A stretch of 64,000 nucleotides of DNA from Pyricularia pennisetigena (taxonomy: Eukaryota; Ascomycota; Sordariomycetes; Magnaporthales; Pyriculariaceae). Where the stretch lies: positions 248,001 through 312,000 of the forward strand of contig NW_021940924.1 of assembly GCF_004337985.1 (NCBI RefSeq), written 5' to 3'. The notes beneath the pieces are model-generated. The model saw only the letters and a program-made list of their open reading frames with translations, searched no databases and was not told the origin of the DNA. The position numbers and the translations under genes are program-made. Below, one piece after another: positions 19,888 to 31,285 of the stretch. Positions within the stretch are counted from its first letter, which is position 1; each line of letters starts with the position of its first letter.

Positions 19888-21214
19888 TACTTGTCTTTGG
19901 TCATAAGCTCCTTTTTCAGCTTGTGCCAACCCTTATCCATATCAACCATGCTAAAGCCATTTATATTGTCGAATACAATTTTCCCCTTGATCATATCCTT
20001 AAGGTTGCAGGAATGGGTTTCGTAATATGAACTGTACCCGCTAGCTTTATGGCTCCAGGACGGTGACTGAATTTGAAGCGCAGCTTCAATCGTCCACACG
20101 AAGGAAATTCCCGTCAGTTGTGATCCTGGTTGCAGCTCTAGCCCCTTCGCATGCATTTCTTTCGACAGCGCACCTAGCAGCATCGAGGAACATGCAAATG
20201 AACAGCCGGCTTTGTCACCCAGAAGTTCTGCACAAAGCTCCTTGAGCGAAGTAACAATGTCGCAGATGAATTCTCGTCTGAGACGATCAATCAGCTCTGC
20301 AACGCGAGTTAGTCGGGAAACTAATCAGAGGCTCGCTGTACTTACTAAGGATACTTTCCGGGATTGGGAGATTAAATGCTTGGAGTGGCCCTTTGCTTTG
20401 TCTTAATGCGATTGTGGTCATGGCTCTGAAAATTTCTTCTCGGCGGAACACCCATGATATAAGGAGCCAAAAAAACAAGGTCTTTGGACGGTTCCTCTGG
20501 TGGCGTCAATTGCTGGATCCATATTTCCGCGGCTAAATCGATCGCATCTCGACATTCGTAATAATCAACGAGAACAGCAATCTTAGCAAGGAGTTCCAAC
20601 TTAATAGATCTGGGAACGAGTTGATTTTGACCATGGATAACAGGCATGAGGATGAGCAAAGCCTCTGTGTCCCAATCCTCTGCTTCTACCTCAAACTCAT
20701 CTGCTTCGCGCCACGGGCCGCCGAGCATAGCTTTGAAGTATGGAGAGGCGAGGATTATATGCTTGGATGATAGTCGGAATCGTACTTCTTTTTGATGAGT
20801 GGGTTTGTCCAGCTCATTCGCATTTTCCGGCTGCTGCTCAGCAAGATGAGGGTCCTTGTGTGTCTCTGCGGTTCCAAAGCTGCCATCCTCGGCCGTGGCA
20901 CTCGTGATACCAGGCTCTGGTTCGACATCTGCTGAAGGTTCGTCATCGTCCCATACGAGGACGTCGACTGTAAGGAATATTTAGTCATGATCAGTGGTAC
21001 TGCCTCCGTTGAACTTACCTTGCTGGTTCAATCTCCTCGCCTTCTTCTCTTTCTTCGCCGCCCTCTTTGCCGCCTTCTTCTCTGACTTCAGCTTGTTCGG
21101 AAGAGCCGACAAATTTGCTACCGCCGCCAACGACGACTCTGCAGCGAATGGCGCGTTTGGTTTGCGCAGAATTAGAGTAGTATCCCCGCGAGGATCAATC
21201 TCGTAATCCCACAT
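19887..21214 (-). pseudogene. BTB/POZ-domain gene with a one-base frameshift in a 7-A run
   Basis: Exon 1 is 21214-21019, intron 1 21018-20968, exon 2 20967-20346, intron 2 20345-20297 (GTAAGT...CTAAC...GCAG) and exon 3 20296-19887. The N-terminus MWDYEIDPRGDTTLILRKP precedes a Lys-rich linker (KKAAKRAAKKEKKARR) that could be a nuclear signal. The BTB core is VRFRLSSKHIILASPYFKAML. Family members read DLVFWLLISWVF, but here an extra base in the A run 20468-20474 (T run on the coding strand) shifts the frame. BTB proteins often act as dimerising or CUL3-adaptor modules; this fungal subfamily is uncharacterised. The paralogue at 26616-27733 is intact. A sequencing error in the homopolymer is possible. 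Confidence 0.75.
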
Positions 21215-22047
21215 GATGGAAACTATACTGCAACGCAGCCTAGTAAGGATTTCATCCACACACTAGTGAGATAGACCGGAATTGTCGGAACTTAGCACTT
21301 TGGTTAAGCTTAAACCAAAACTTAAATACAGTAAAAACCCCGCAACAGCCAGGGTTACTCTAGTTAATTAACAAGCCTACACTAAATACAAGGGTCTTCA
21401 GCAATCAACCGTAAGGCCATCCAGAAGCGGTACATTGAACGCTCTAAATTGACAGCAGACAGCTAGCCCCACCCGTCGTGGTTCACCACGGCTTGCCCAA
21501 TGCAGTTTATTTCAATCAACAGTATCATTGTACGTGCGCACTCCCGCCGTCGGCAGTGGGAACGCCAAGCAACCACTCAGAACATGAGAAGGCGGACTGG
21601 CACGTAAGAGACGCCTACCCCGCGCTGCTTGCGTGACTATAACCGCCCGAGATGCATGCACACTACATGAATGCTGCAACTGGCGCACACCTTATTTGCT
21701 GTGCAGTCACTACTGAGTTTGCCCAGAGAGCGCCTTCGCTGCAAGTTTCTTGCGCATTCGTGCCTTCCCTGCCTTGACCTAGGCCATCAACACAGCAGTG
21801 GCCACTGCAGCCTGTGCGTCCACCGCATTGTCATTCTGCGAATATAGCTGATGCAGTTTACTGCATGGAGTGCGCAACGACTGGACGACGCCTGGAACGT
21901 ATATTATGGCTTTATTTTAAAAAGATAAAACTCGTAAATATTGCCGCGTGGGCATCTCTAAAGTAGTTTATCTTTTTCAGTATCAGACTCTTTTCAATTC
22001 AACCTGGTGCCACTGATGCTTACCCCGCTTCACAAGGTGACCATGCG
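21215..22047. other. Intergenic, nothing recognised
   Basis: No coding frame; several short words recur but no repeat family could be delimited. Confidence 0.4.
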
Positions 22048-22146
22048 ACGTGGACCCCGCTGTTTGCCGCCCTAGCCCGCGAATCGGATGACGCTCTTGC
22101 TCCATGCCGTAAAATGGAGGGCCTCTTGCATAACTTGCCGTAGTAT
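22048..22146 (-). repeat. Short dispersed repeat copy
   Basis: On the minus strand it begins GTTATGCAAGAGGCCCTCC and stays alignable over ~100 bases with 12646-12746. Confidence 0.65.
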
Positions 22147-22268
22147 CCCTCTCATGCCATCACATCTAGAACCATGTGAACCACCAGCAAGGTAGATACA
22201 CGTAAGCCCATGACACAAGAGCCTGAATAATCGTTACTATCGCTGTCCTTGATTCATCCACTCCCTTC

Positions 22269-23207
22269 ATGATGTCAACTTGTTGGGAGTGCCGCAAATC
22301 TTTCTCTTCTGGCAGGGCCGCCCTCAAGCAGCACCGCAAAAGTACCAACCATACAGAATGCCGCCGCTGCTACGACATGTTCAATAGCGCGCAGGACCGC
22401 ATCAACCACGAAGCGAATGAGCATTCCTACTGTTTCGATTGTGAACGCGAATTTGCAAATTCTAATAATGCGCGCCAGGCAAGCATCCAGCCCGAACCTG
22501 GCTACCTGACCAGCCACCTCTCCATAGCTAGCTCCCTCGGGTCCACCTGAAGATTGGGACGATTTGTCTAACACGGCTTTCGTAACCAGCACTTGAACTC
22601 CAAAATCCACCGAGGCTCCTCGGTCCAGTGCCCTCTTTGCACAAAGGCATATACTACCGCAACCGGCATAGTCAATCACCTCGAATCTGGCACATGCCCC
22701 AGCGCGCATAGCCTCTCACGGGATGCCCTTTATCGCCTTGTCCGCAGCCGTGATCCGCAGGGCGTCATCTCCAAGAAGCTAATCGGTTGGACTGGAGAGG
22801 CTGAATACGAGGCTACGTTTCACACCTGGAATGGATCTGGCTACGAGTGTTATCTCTGCCACCGCGTTCTCCAGGAGATACACAGCCTGAACCAGCATTT
22901 GAAGTCTCCCGCCCGTAAGCAAGCCGTCTGACTCTGCGTGTCTTCCTTCGCTGTTACCATTGTTCTTTTACAGCCCCTTTCATTTGGGGCGCGGCGGCAA
23001 TCTCGGTCACTAACGGCGTTGGCGCGACTTTTTGTAGATCAACAACCATATTATCACTGCCCGAAAGTCACCTGCCGCAGCGAATTCAAAACTCTTGCAT
23101 CCCTGATCAGCCACCTCGAAAGCGAATCTTGCGGCTATATACGATTCAACAACGTTCAAAACCGGGTCAAAGAGATGATGCTTGGTGGGAAGCTCATTGG
23201 ACATTAG
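22269..23207 (+). CDS. C2H2 zinc-finger protein, intact, three exons
   Basis: Exons are 22269-22478, 22590-22914 and 23038-23207. Intron 1 (22479-22589) uses a GC-AG pair (CAG|GCAAGC...CCAG). Intron 2 (22915-23037) is GT-AG with a CTAAC branch site at about 23009. The joined frame reads ...FANSNNARQ/HLNSKIHRG... and ...HLKSPA/HQQPYYHCPKVTC..., restoring fingers CWECRKSF, CRRCYDMF, CFDCEREF, CPLCTKAY, CYLCHRVL and CPKVTCRSEF. It has the same organisation as the broken copy at 14551-15421. This fungal family may bind nucleic acids; its targets are unknown. Confidence 0.8.
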
Positions 23208-24035
23208 TTTGAATGGCAATCTAGGGTCTTTTGTCCTACCAATAGGCAAGCGCTGGCGTTGTGCGGCAATTTGATAGGCGTATGTGACGTAGGGTTTGGT
23301 GACGGCAAAGATTGCAGACCAGGCTCTTAATTAGTTGACTACAGACGACGCCGCAGTACACTATACCATTGTAAAGGCATTTTCCAAGGATTCACCAATG
23401 AAGCACGGAGACCTCATGATTCTTCTTGGACGCTAACTCCTAAAGATCAAATTTGCGCGCGGAATTATAAGACGTTGTGAACTCGTAAGGGCGCACATGC
23501 AGGCGATATCCATATTAAATCCACGGACATTTGTTCCCAATTTTTTAAGCAAATAGATACATTCACCAGCGTCTGCAGCCGTGGCAGAATTCCCCTAGCC
23601 CCCATAATTTTCATGAAACTTGATCAAAGAAAACCGAGGGCTTGCGCGCTCAGTATCACTCTCATTATGACAGTCGTTATTCGTTTCTGAAGGACAGTCG
23701 TCAACGACCCCTGCACAAACCCTGTGGGCTGATATATGTGATGTCAGTGATGGAATGCACAGAAGAGCATCTCCGCCATTGTGCAGTCCTCGGGCTCCTG
23801 CCTCCAGGCGAGATTGTTGGGCCATCGCAAGGATCCCTGCCAAGACTGCCACTTCACTGAACGGCCGCCAGTCGCAACCTAGTGAGGGGTTGAGGTCGGC
23901 TGGTGGCTGCCAGCACTTCGTGCAGCTTCCCCCTCTCTTTTTGCCTGCATGTCTGTTTTTCCCACTGGCCATAAACTTGCTTTTTCTCGGGGAGAGAGTA
24001 CTAGCTAAATGGAGCAATTTGCCGACAACGTGATA
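23208..24035. other. Intergenic, nothing recognised
   Basis: No recognisable coding content up to the transposon boundary. Confidence 0.4.
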
Positions 24036-25862
24036 ACGTGGATGTACAGTACCTTGGACACTTTTCCTGCACCACGCCAATTCCAGCTTAAATCGCAACG
24101 CCAGCATTATTTAACTTACCTGAATGCAATCGGAACTATATACGTCGGACATTTCTTCATCCTCCTGACAGGTTCGCGCATTATGTCCTGTGTTCCCGCA
24201 ATTGCCATGGCGCCGTTTAATCGCCGGTCGCGCATTAGTTCCCTCCCCATTTTCACTTTCTTCCTCCTCTACCGGATTATTAGCGTTGTTCAATTGCAAC
24301 AAGTTTTGAACCTTTTGTACGATAGACGACCCTCCTTCGCGGATGCGTGTTTTTTTAGCCCTGCGCCGTTTGCTAAACGCTTCGTTTGCCTTCCGAAGGC
24401 TGCGGTTTTCCGCAAGGATAAGAGTGTTTTGATGCGCAATCTGCTCTATACCTTTGGCCAACTGTTTTACAGCTTCAAAAATAGGCGTTGGCGAACTGCT
24501 TTGATGACGGTTTATTCGAAATTTAACAAGCGTTGATTGGCAAACGGCTTCTGTCGGGTTATGAGGCCTTTGAGAAACCCAGGTATCGGTGTTGGGAAAA
24601 ACAGGCTCTTCAGGTCACGGCGTCCGTAGCTTTATATCCAATTCAAATATAACCGTTTCCGGGCTATAGGGGATAAGTCCGGCCCCTCGGAAACCCCCGG
24701 CTATATTTTCTTTGGTCATTGACCTTTTATAAGCCGCGGCAAAGGCCAAAAAAAATTCGGCTTTGCTGATATTAGTAATATGGGCCCGGATAAAGTCGTT
24801 GATTTCTTGACTGTACGCCCGTTTAAGGACGCTAAACATTCCAACGTCTAATGGTTGAGTTAGGTGAGATGAATGAGCAGGTAAGCAAAGCGGAATAATG
24901 TTGTGATGTTTGCAATAGCCCTCGAATTCAGGGGATTGGTGATTGCCGTGTCCATCGAGTATTAACATCCGATGTACGCCTTTTGTCCGCGATTTTGTAT
25001 GTTTGTCGAAATGCTGAACCCAGTCGAGGCCAGTTTCGTTATTTGTCCATCCATTGGGGGTAGTTTTTATACGCCAGGATGTTGGGAGACCGCCTTTTGT
25101 ATACCAATTCGCGTAATGATGGACGCCTTTAATAATGAGATATGAGGGCATATTGAAACCGTCGCCACTAATGCAGCAAATTGCAGTCGCCCATTCTCGA
25201 TTGCCAGGCTGTACTTTTTTGCTTCTTCCGCGTCTTTCGGACCCGGTTACGACCATATAGCCGCAAATTTGGCCCATCATGAAGCCCGTTTCGTCGAAGT
25301 TGTAGGTGTCGCAGTCTTGGATGCCGTATTTGGCCTTTATATTAACCACCAATCGAAACCACGCGTTTAACGCGTCAGGATCTTCGCACAAAGCCCTTTG
25401 GAAATCGTAAGCGCGAGAAAAACGCGTCTTTAACTCTATGCGTCGTTGGACGAAACGATTCGCCCAACGAGTCCCGACCGGTCGCGCGTTCCGCGCAGCG
25501 AGGATTTGGTCGGCCATTGCGGCCACGTCGGCGATCTGGGGCGGAAACCCTCGGGAATCCAGGTCCAATATATATTGGACAATCACCTCCTCTTCGCTTT
25601 CCGTCAATTTTTGCGCGCTGGGCCGACGGTCGGCCAAAGAAGTAACGCCTTTTATTCTGGTATAAAGCGTTAATTAGGGCATATTGTAAATAAGTGCAAC
25701 CTTTTTAATACTTGCTTTTTTATTTAATCGAAACTCATTTAGCGCAAGAATAATTTGCGCTTTACGATTTAATGATTCCATGGTTAATGGTGGGAAAAAC
25801 GCGTGTTGCGATTGAAATATTGTGCTGGGCCGAAAAGTGTCCAGGGTACTGTACATCCACGT
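24036..25862 (-). mobile_element. Full-length pogo/Fot1-type DNA transposon (1827 bp)
   Basis: The ends are ~31-bp inverted repeats with one mismatch (outermost ACGTGGATGTACAGTACC), flanked by TA on both sides (24034-24035 and 25863-25864). TA is the expected target duplication of the Tc1/mariner/pogo superfamily. Both ends and the whole transposase length are present. The transposase has two stops, so the copy is probably not autonomous. Confidence 0.88.
24111..25781 (-). pseudogene. Pogo/Fot1 DDE transposase with two stop codons
   Basis: One frame of 557 codons from ATG at 25781 (MESLNRKAQIILALNEF, a psq-type helix-turn-helix start) to 24111. It is broken only by TAA at 25676-25674 and TGA at 24617-24615. 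A second DNA-binding part (GTRWANRFVQRRIELKTRFSRA) is followed by the DDE catalytic residues in NFDETGFMMG, LILDGHGNH and QPLDVGMF. After the second stop the same frame continues through a coiled-coil-like stretch and ends in a CCHC-like knuckle (CGNTGHNARTC), as in other fungal pogo transposases. The catalytic residues are intact. Confidence 0.88.
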
Positions 25863-26615
25863 TATTCCCAGCAGTATGCCTCATTGAACAGACCAAATAA
25901 GCCCCCTAGCCAGCTTGACTGAAACTCTCATCCACCTTGCAGATAACTCAGCGCACCCTGACACTTTGATAAGAAGCAAGCTCATACTCATTGTATGTAT
26001 TTTTGACGTGGTTAAGCATTCCCCGGACCCATGCATTGTAATTGCTTGGTGCTTTCCCGCTCCTCGATGAAATGTTACCCACCCATCCCAATACCACATG
26101 TGTCAAGCGCGACCATTGTTTGTCCTTTTGCCCTGTACCCCACTCCCCCAATAAGTTGCGCTCCTACACCTGGAACCTGGAACGGTGGTCGCTTTATCCA
26201 CTTACAGTACGCATATGTTACCGCACCGCCTTTCTTCAATCCCCTCGTCAATGACTGCCCCTGTAAGAACCTTGCACCTACAGGATGAGTATGTGATATT
26301 GATGGAATGCTTGACAGCAATGAAAATAAACCAACGTCTCCTGCATTGCATGCTTGACGGCAGTACTGAATTTCTAGACGCTTGCACCTTTACAGGACTG
26401 CCCAGTATGATCTGGCTAGCCCTCAAGGCAATTAGGCCGTTACATCCCAAGGCGCCGGAGGGAAAAGAAAGCTACTTAACATGCAGCGCATGAAAATCTG
26501 GGCTGGAGCTCCGTCAACCAATTTATAGGCGTACAGAAAATAATATAAAACCCTTGTTTACCGACCACTCCCCGCTGGCTAGTTGCCGGCCATATGCATC
26601 CTTCGCTCAACTACA
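25863..26615. other. Intergenic, nothing recognised
   Basis: No recognisable gene; presumably holds the promoter of the BTB gene at 26616. Confidence 0.4.
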
Positions 26616-27733
26616 ATGAATGAAACGTACATCGTGGATCCTGATGGCGACCTTTTTCTTCTTCTGGTGTATTCTCCCGGGAAACCTTTCGCGCCATGGG
26701 ACCACAATGGTGATAATTCACTAAGTTCATCGGACCCCTCATCTGGACACGCTGAATTCGAAGCCAAGGTGTCATCGAAACATCTGGCGCTAGCTTCACT
26801 TTATTTCAACGCAATGTTAACGGGGCCTTGGTTTGAAGCCGAGAATTGTGTGGATGGATCGCGCCACATAAAACTTGACCAAGAAGAGGGATTTGACCCT
26901 GAGGCTTTGAGGATTTTATTGGATATCATTCATGGAAAGACCCGAAGGACTCCGCGGTTTGTCGAACTCGAGATTTTGGCAAAAATCTCAGTTTTGGCAG
27001 ACTATTTCCAATGTTATGAGCCTTTGGAGATCTTTGTCGAGGTTTGGGTCAAGAAACTCAGTGATTCGCTTCCAGTTCTACTGCACAGAGACCTTATTTT
27101 CTGGCTCCTCATAAGTTCAGTTTTTCACCAAAAGGCGATATTCGAGTTTGCCACACGAATAGCGATCTTGCACGGGGCTGGTCCAATGCGGACTTTGACG
27201 CTTCCCATAAGCCTCAAGATAATTGGTATGTTTTCTATATTTTCGAAAGGTTCATTGCTAACCAGGAAACAGAAACAATCAATCATTACCAACAAAATCT
27301 AGTTGGGCAGATACTTGATGTTATACGAGAGTTTGTTCAAAAGTTGGTCAAGGACAACACGGACTGCACAGACGACTGCAACTCAATACTACTTGGCGCA
27401 ATGGTCAAACAGATACCTCACGACTGGTTGTGGTCCGAACATCCCAAGCCATCTAGTGATGTCAGTTTTGCCGGGATAAAACAGGCTATATGCCAGCTCA
27501 GAGTGCCGGCTTGTCGATCAACATCTTTGCAAGCGGAGCAATTTAATGACTCCTCTAAGAGATATGGCAAAAGGGACAAGTTACGGGGAATAAATACGTT
27601 ACGACGATTGGATATGTTTGAAGAACGTGACGACGACTACGACTGTCGCCCAAGAAACAGTGTTGTCCCGGAGATCGAACGTTTGGAAGCTTCATGTACC
27701 GATCTACAGTTAGAGAATGAGAATTCGCGGTAG
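26616..27733 (+). CDS. BTB/POZ-domain protein, intact
   Basis: Exon 1 is 26616-27225, the intron 27226-27302 (GTATGT...GCTAACC...TCTAG) and exon 2 27303-27733, giving 346 residues with the codon split after one base. It starts MNETYIVDPDGDLFLLL, followed by the BTB signature VSSKHLALASLYFNAML and the helical part RDLIFWLLISSVFHQKAIF. The C-terminus is charged (MFEERDDDYDCRPRN). Exon 2 corresponds to exon 3 of the paralogue at 19887-21214 (SILLGAMVKQI versus SMLLGALSKEM). The start is chosen by alignment with that paralogue's MWDYEIDPRGD. Probable protein-interaction adaptor; no partner can be named. Confidence 0.75.
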
Positions 27734-28625
27734 CCAGTTGCGGCACTTGGCCTAGTAGCTAGGGAAGGCGCAGGCCAATCCGCGGATATAGTTCCGTTGC
27801 TTATCTTTGAATGCACGCCAAAAATCACATGACGAGAATAAAGCAGGGTGAATTGACTGCTGGTGTCGGCTTACATTCGCACAAGTTCATGAGGGTTGGA
27901 CGCTCCAATGCAGACTACCTAGGGGATTTCACCAACAAAGGTTCATGGATAGCCTCCACTTCATACGCCATTCAATCACCCTCCATGCGACGCGGAACCC
28001 CCGCATTTTGCCGCTCCAAGTATAGCGTGCCACGGTAATGTAGGCCCCCTTGCATAATCAAGAACATGTAAAAGGTGGGCGTTTTTCTGCCTGGGACAAG
28101 TAGTTCAAATTAGCCCGATAGCGTAAGGGCTATGCGGTCTGTCCACTAAATTATGGTCACAATTTTGTGAAGCAGGAAATGCCTGCCAAGGCTGGAGGAA
28201 TGAAGATGGGGGGAGGCGGGGGGTAACTGGGCAATGGATTTTCTAGGGACTGTCTAAATAGCATCCACAATTATCACCTGCACTTTGAGCAAGAACATCT
28301 CTCTAGCCTCTGACAAGGGTTACGGCAGATCACGAGTACAAGAAGTCGGGCAAAAAGAAGAGGCATACAATGGAACTTCCAATTACGAGTTAAAGAAAAA
28401 TCCACAAGCAAAAATACTTCCCAGATTACTTCACCAGCCAACAACCCCGTTTCAGCTACAATTAGCACAGGTGCTGCTAGTATTTTCTGAGGTAAAATCA
28501 TCGTACCTATGGAGATGAAACGTGTTCTTTGGTGCCGTCCTCGTATATCTTGGCTACTCATTTCTGCGGTTTGAACCTTCAGTAGCTGCCCAAACGGCGA
28601 GAGGAAACAACACCTAGGTGCAATT
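27734..28625. other. Intergenic; one dispersed repeat copy
   Basis: Bases 27983-28062 (minus strand TTATGCAAGGGGGCC...) match the dispersed repeat at 12646-12746. Nothing else is recognised. Confidence 0.5.
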
Positions 28626-28847
28626 TTATGGAAAATGACTTACAAGATCAATATAGTGGGTTTCATTAAACTTGCAATTACCACCCATGCCGCAATCGCG
28701 GCCGTATCGGTAGTGGTGCGCGTAATGGCAGTCAAAATCCTCGCAGCCGATACCGCAGTACATACTGCGGGCCAGATGCCTCTGGGCAAGCAGCTCTTGG
28801 TCTTTGAGGTGGGGCGGGTGCTTGTATTTGCAGTCCTCCGCGATCAC
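28626..28847 (-). pseudogene. CCCH-type zinc-finger fragment
   Basis: The frame CKYKHPPHLKD...YCGIGCEDFDCHYAHHYRYGRDCGMGGNCKFNETHYID has the Cys/His spacing of tandem CCCH fingers as in fungal RNA-binding CCCH proteins. It has neither a plausible start nor the rest of the domain, so it is a fragment. Confidence 0.45.
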
Positions 28848-29460
28848 ACAATGAATTAATTATGTGGAAGGTCTCTCACACAGTAGCAACGACGCCTTTA
28901 TGTGGCAAGGCTCCTCAAATTGGTAGGCATTTACAGCATTTTCGGGGTGTCCCAAACACCATCTCAACCACTGTCAGCCAAATCCTTGGACTTGATACGA
29001 TTAGTCTATGAGGCTACTCTTTCATCAGAGCGCTCACGACGGCACGGACTGAGGCCATTAAAATTCCAGCATTCATTTTTGGAACCAGATAAGTGAAAGG
29101 GACCTGAGCCAACGCAAAAAAACACCGCATCAAATACCAGCCCCGATTAGGGTCTACGTGTTACCTCCCTCACTACATTCACCGGATGAGCAATGCCCGA
29201 TGACCTTACGTGTACTCGTTAGATATTCAGGTTGAAAAATGCCTTGGCATCAGCAAGCAGTACTAACTCGGAAAAAAAAAGTTGTTAAGAAAGACAAGAA
29301 ATTAATAGGTATAAATGTCTGAGATCGCAACTCTGCTAAGCAGAGGCATGCTTACTAAGAGTTAGTATTTAAACGAGCTTGGTTCTAGAAAAGATTTGTG
29401 AATATCCATAACTGATTGACGCAAATTTACACCAATCTGCCGGCGGAATATACCCGCAAG
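28848..29460. other. Intergenic, nothing recognised
   Basis: No recognisable coding content. Confidence 0.4.
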
Positions 29461-30058
29461 GCAGTGCTTTTCGCTATATGACAGGTCAGTGAAGCTGCTC
29501 GTGTGCTACATTTAAGCTAACCGTTCACGTAGCAGTGCCTCAACGTACCTGGAAAACTAAGCGAATTTATCAAGGATGTCAGCAAGGTTATTGAATATTT
29601 TGGATCTATGATTGAGCAAACACCTCTTCAGATTTATGAGGTCTTGGTTTCATTCTCTCCAATTTCAAGCCCTACAAAATCTCCGTGTTCAAAACATAAA
29701 GCCTGACTGGAATGCGCACCGCCAGACACTCGAGGGCCACCATGGTTCGGTTTACACAGTGGCCTTTTCTCCGGACGGCCAGGTAATAGCGTCAGCGTCA
29801 GATGACAGCATGGTGCGGCTTTGGGACGCAGCAACTGGCATATACCGCCAAACACTCTCGTTAGGCCTTACTAAAAGTCTCACTTTCCACCCATCATCCA
29901 GCACGCTATTGCTTACTGATTTTGGAGCTGTAGACCTGTTTAAAAACTCTTTGTTAAGCTGATCGCAGTCGCCTGAGTTGTCCGCCGTTCGAGGTTCGGT
30001 AATGTTTATTGGCTGTTCATCAGGGCGTGTTATCCGTATTGTAGCTACAAAGATTTAA
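29461..30058 (+). pseudogene. C-terminal relic of a WD40-type NLR: one WD repeat plus terminal cap
   Basis: It aligns with the end of the NLR at 39520-42845, including the intron position (CAG|GTCAGT ... TAGCAGTGCC). A TGA replaces the Cys codon just before that intron. It has one clear WD repeat ([19 protein letters not shown] ... [10 protein letters not shown]). It then continues [19 protein letters not shown] and, after a stop, GSVMFIGCSSGRVIRIV, which resembles the terminal blade of fungal NLRs. The NLR at 39.5 kb lacks this cap. Confidence 0.7.
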
Positions 30059-31075
30059 TACCAACAGTATCAGGCGATCATAACCGGTGGAATTCTCGAT
30101 CCCATTTATTTTATCTCTACAGCGTCGATTCCTTGATTTTTACGTTTACAATCTCCAGGCTTAGGCATAGCTAATGGCTTACACTCTATCTTTAGTTTAG
30201 TGCGATTGGAAATCTGGATGGAAACCCAAGTTGGTTCACGATTGAGGCTAGCATACGATGTAATCGTATGATATAAACTCCCATACAGCGCACCCGTCGT
30301 AGAAATCGTTTGATCAGGATAGATTGATAGATTGAGATTCATTACGTATGTGCGCATTGCATGTATTGTATCATGTATCTAATGTATCTAGGCTGAATTG
30401 CTACCTATTCCAGGTGACCTTTATGCCTAAATTCTGCGAGGATCCGTGCGGTCTATAACGTGGGTTACAGCGTGCACACATAGCTCTGTGCACCCTCCCC
30501 CGCCCGTAGGCCGCATAGATCCCGCTACAAACGAGACCGAACGTGGCCGTATAAACCACGATATCGCCAAAATCTAAGGTATTTTCGTACAAAATTTCAA
30601 TATCCGGTATCATACCTCCTGCATAAACCTGAACCGTGTGCGCTACCGCATCGTGCATATCGTACCCTAGTCTTTTTGTAAATCCATCTGCCTTGTTCCA
30701 CTTCGTTTCCCAGTAGCACACCCACGATATCGGACGAGCACAACTTCAAACGACGAGTGGTCCGAGCTATAATAACTCCGCTTACGTGAACATTCTTCTC
30801 CCTTTCTTCCCGCTGTTTTCGCTCACGATCGTCTTCCAGCACAAGACGTCTTCTGGTACATGCCCATTTAATGGCCTCCCGGCTTGCAGGTAATCCGCAG
30901 GCATCCTCACATGGTGCGGTAAAAGACGGTGGTGTTTACCTTTGGGCTGCCAGCAATAGTCCCCTTTTGTGCAAGGCGGTCCAATGCAACGTATAAGCGC
31001 ATATGCCTGTCTAATGCATGCGCCTCGTTACAAACCGACAGCTCTTGGTCCCCAATCAGCATATCGCATAAAAGC
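30059..31075. other. Intergenic, nothing recognised
   Basis: Minus-strand frames at 30401-30842 have no family resemblance that I can defend. Confidence 0.4.
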
Positions 31076-31285
31076 TGTGAGGATCAGGCCCCCAGACCTA
31101 CCCTCAGAATCACGACTCGGCTCCACGCCGAGCCAGGGATCGGACAAAGGGATCCACTGGCCCCGGATTTAAACGCGTCTCTCCAGCGCGCCGTCAATTG
31201 TGATTTCTCTCTTCTCTTCAGTTTAGAATTTTCGTCGATAGCGCCTAATACACTGAGGTTTTCCAATGTATGCCTGGCCGTTACA
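31076..31285 (-). mobile_element. Solo LTR, family B (210 bp)
   Basis: On the minus strand it runs TGTAACGGCCAGGC...GATCCTCACA. It is the same length as the copy at 55610-55819 and closely similar. The flanking 5 bp (AAAGC and GATTC) do not match. Confidence 0.8.

Noticed and set aside
23595..24107. 170-codon minus-strand frame
   Set aside because: No recognisable motif, and it crosses the left end of the pogo element.
24009..24536. 175-codon plus-strand frame
   Set aside because: Antisense to the transposase C-terminus, which has a zinc knuckle in the minus frame.
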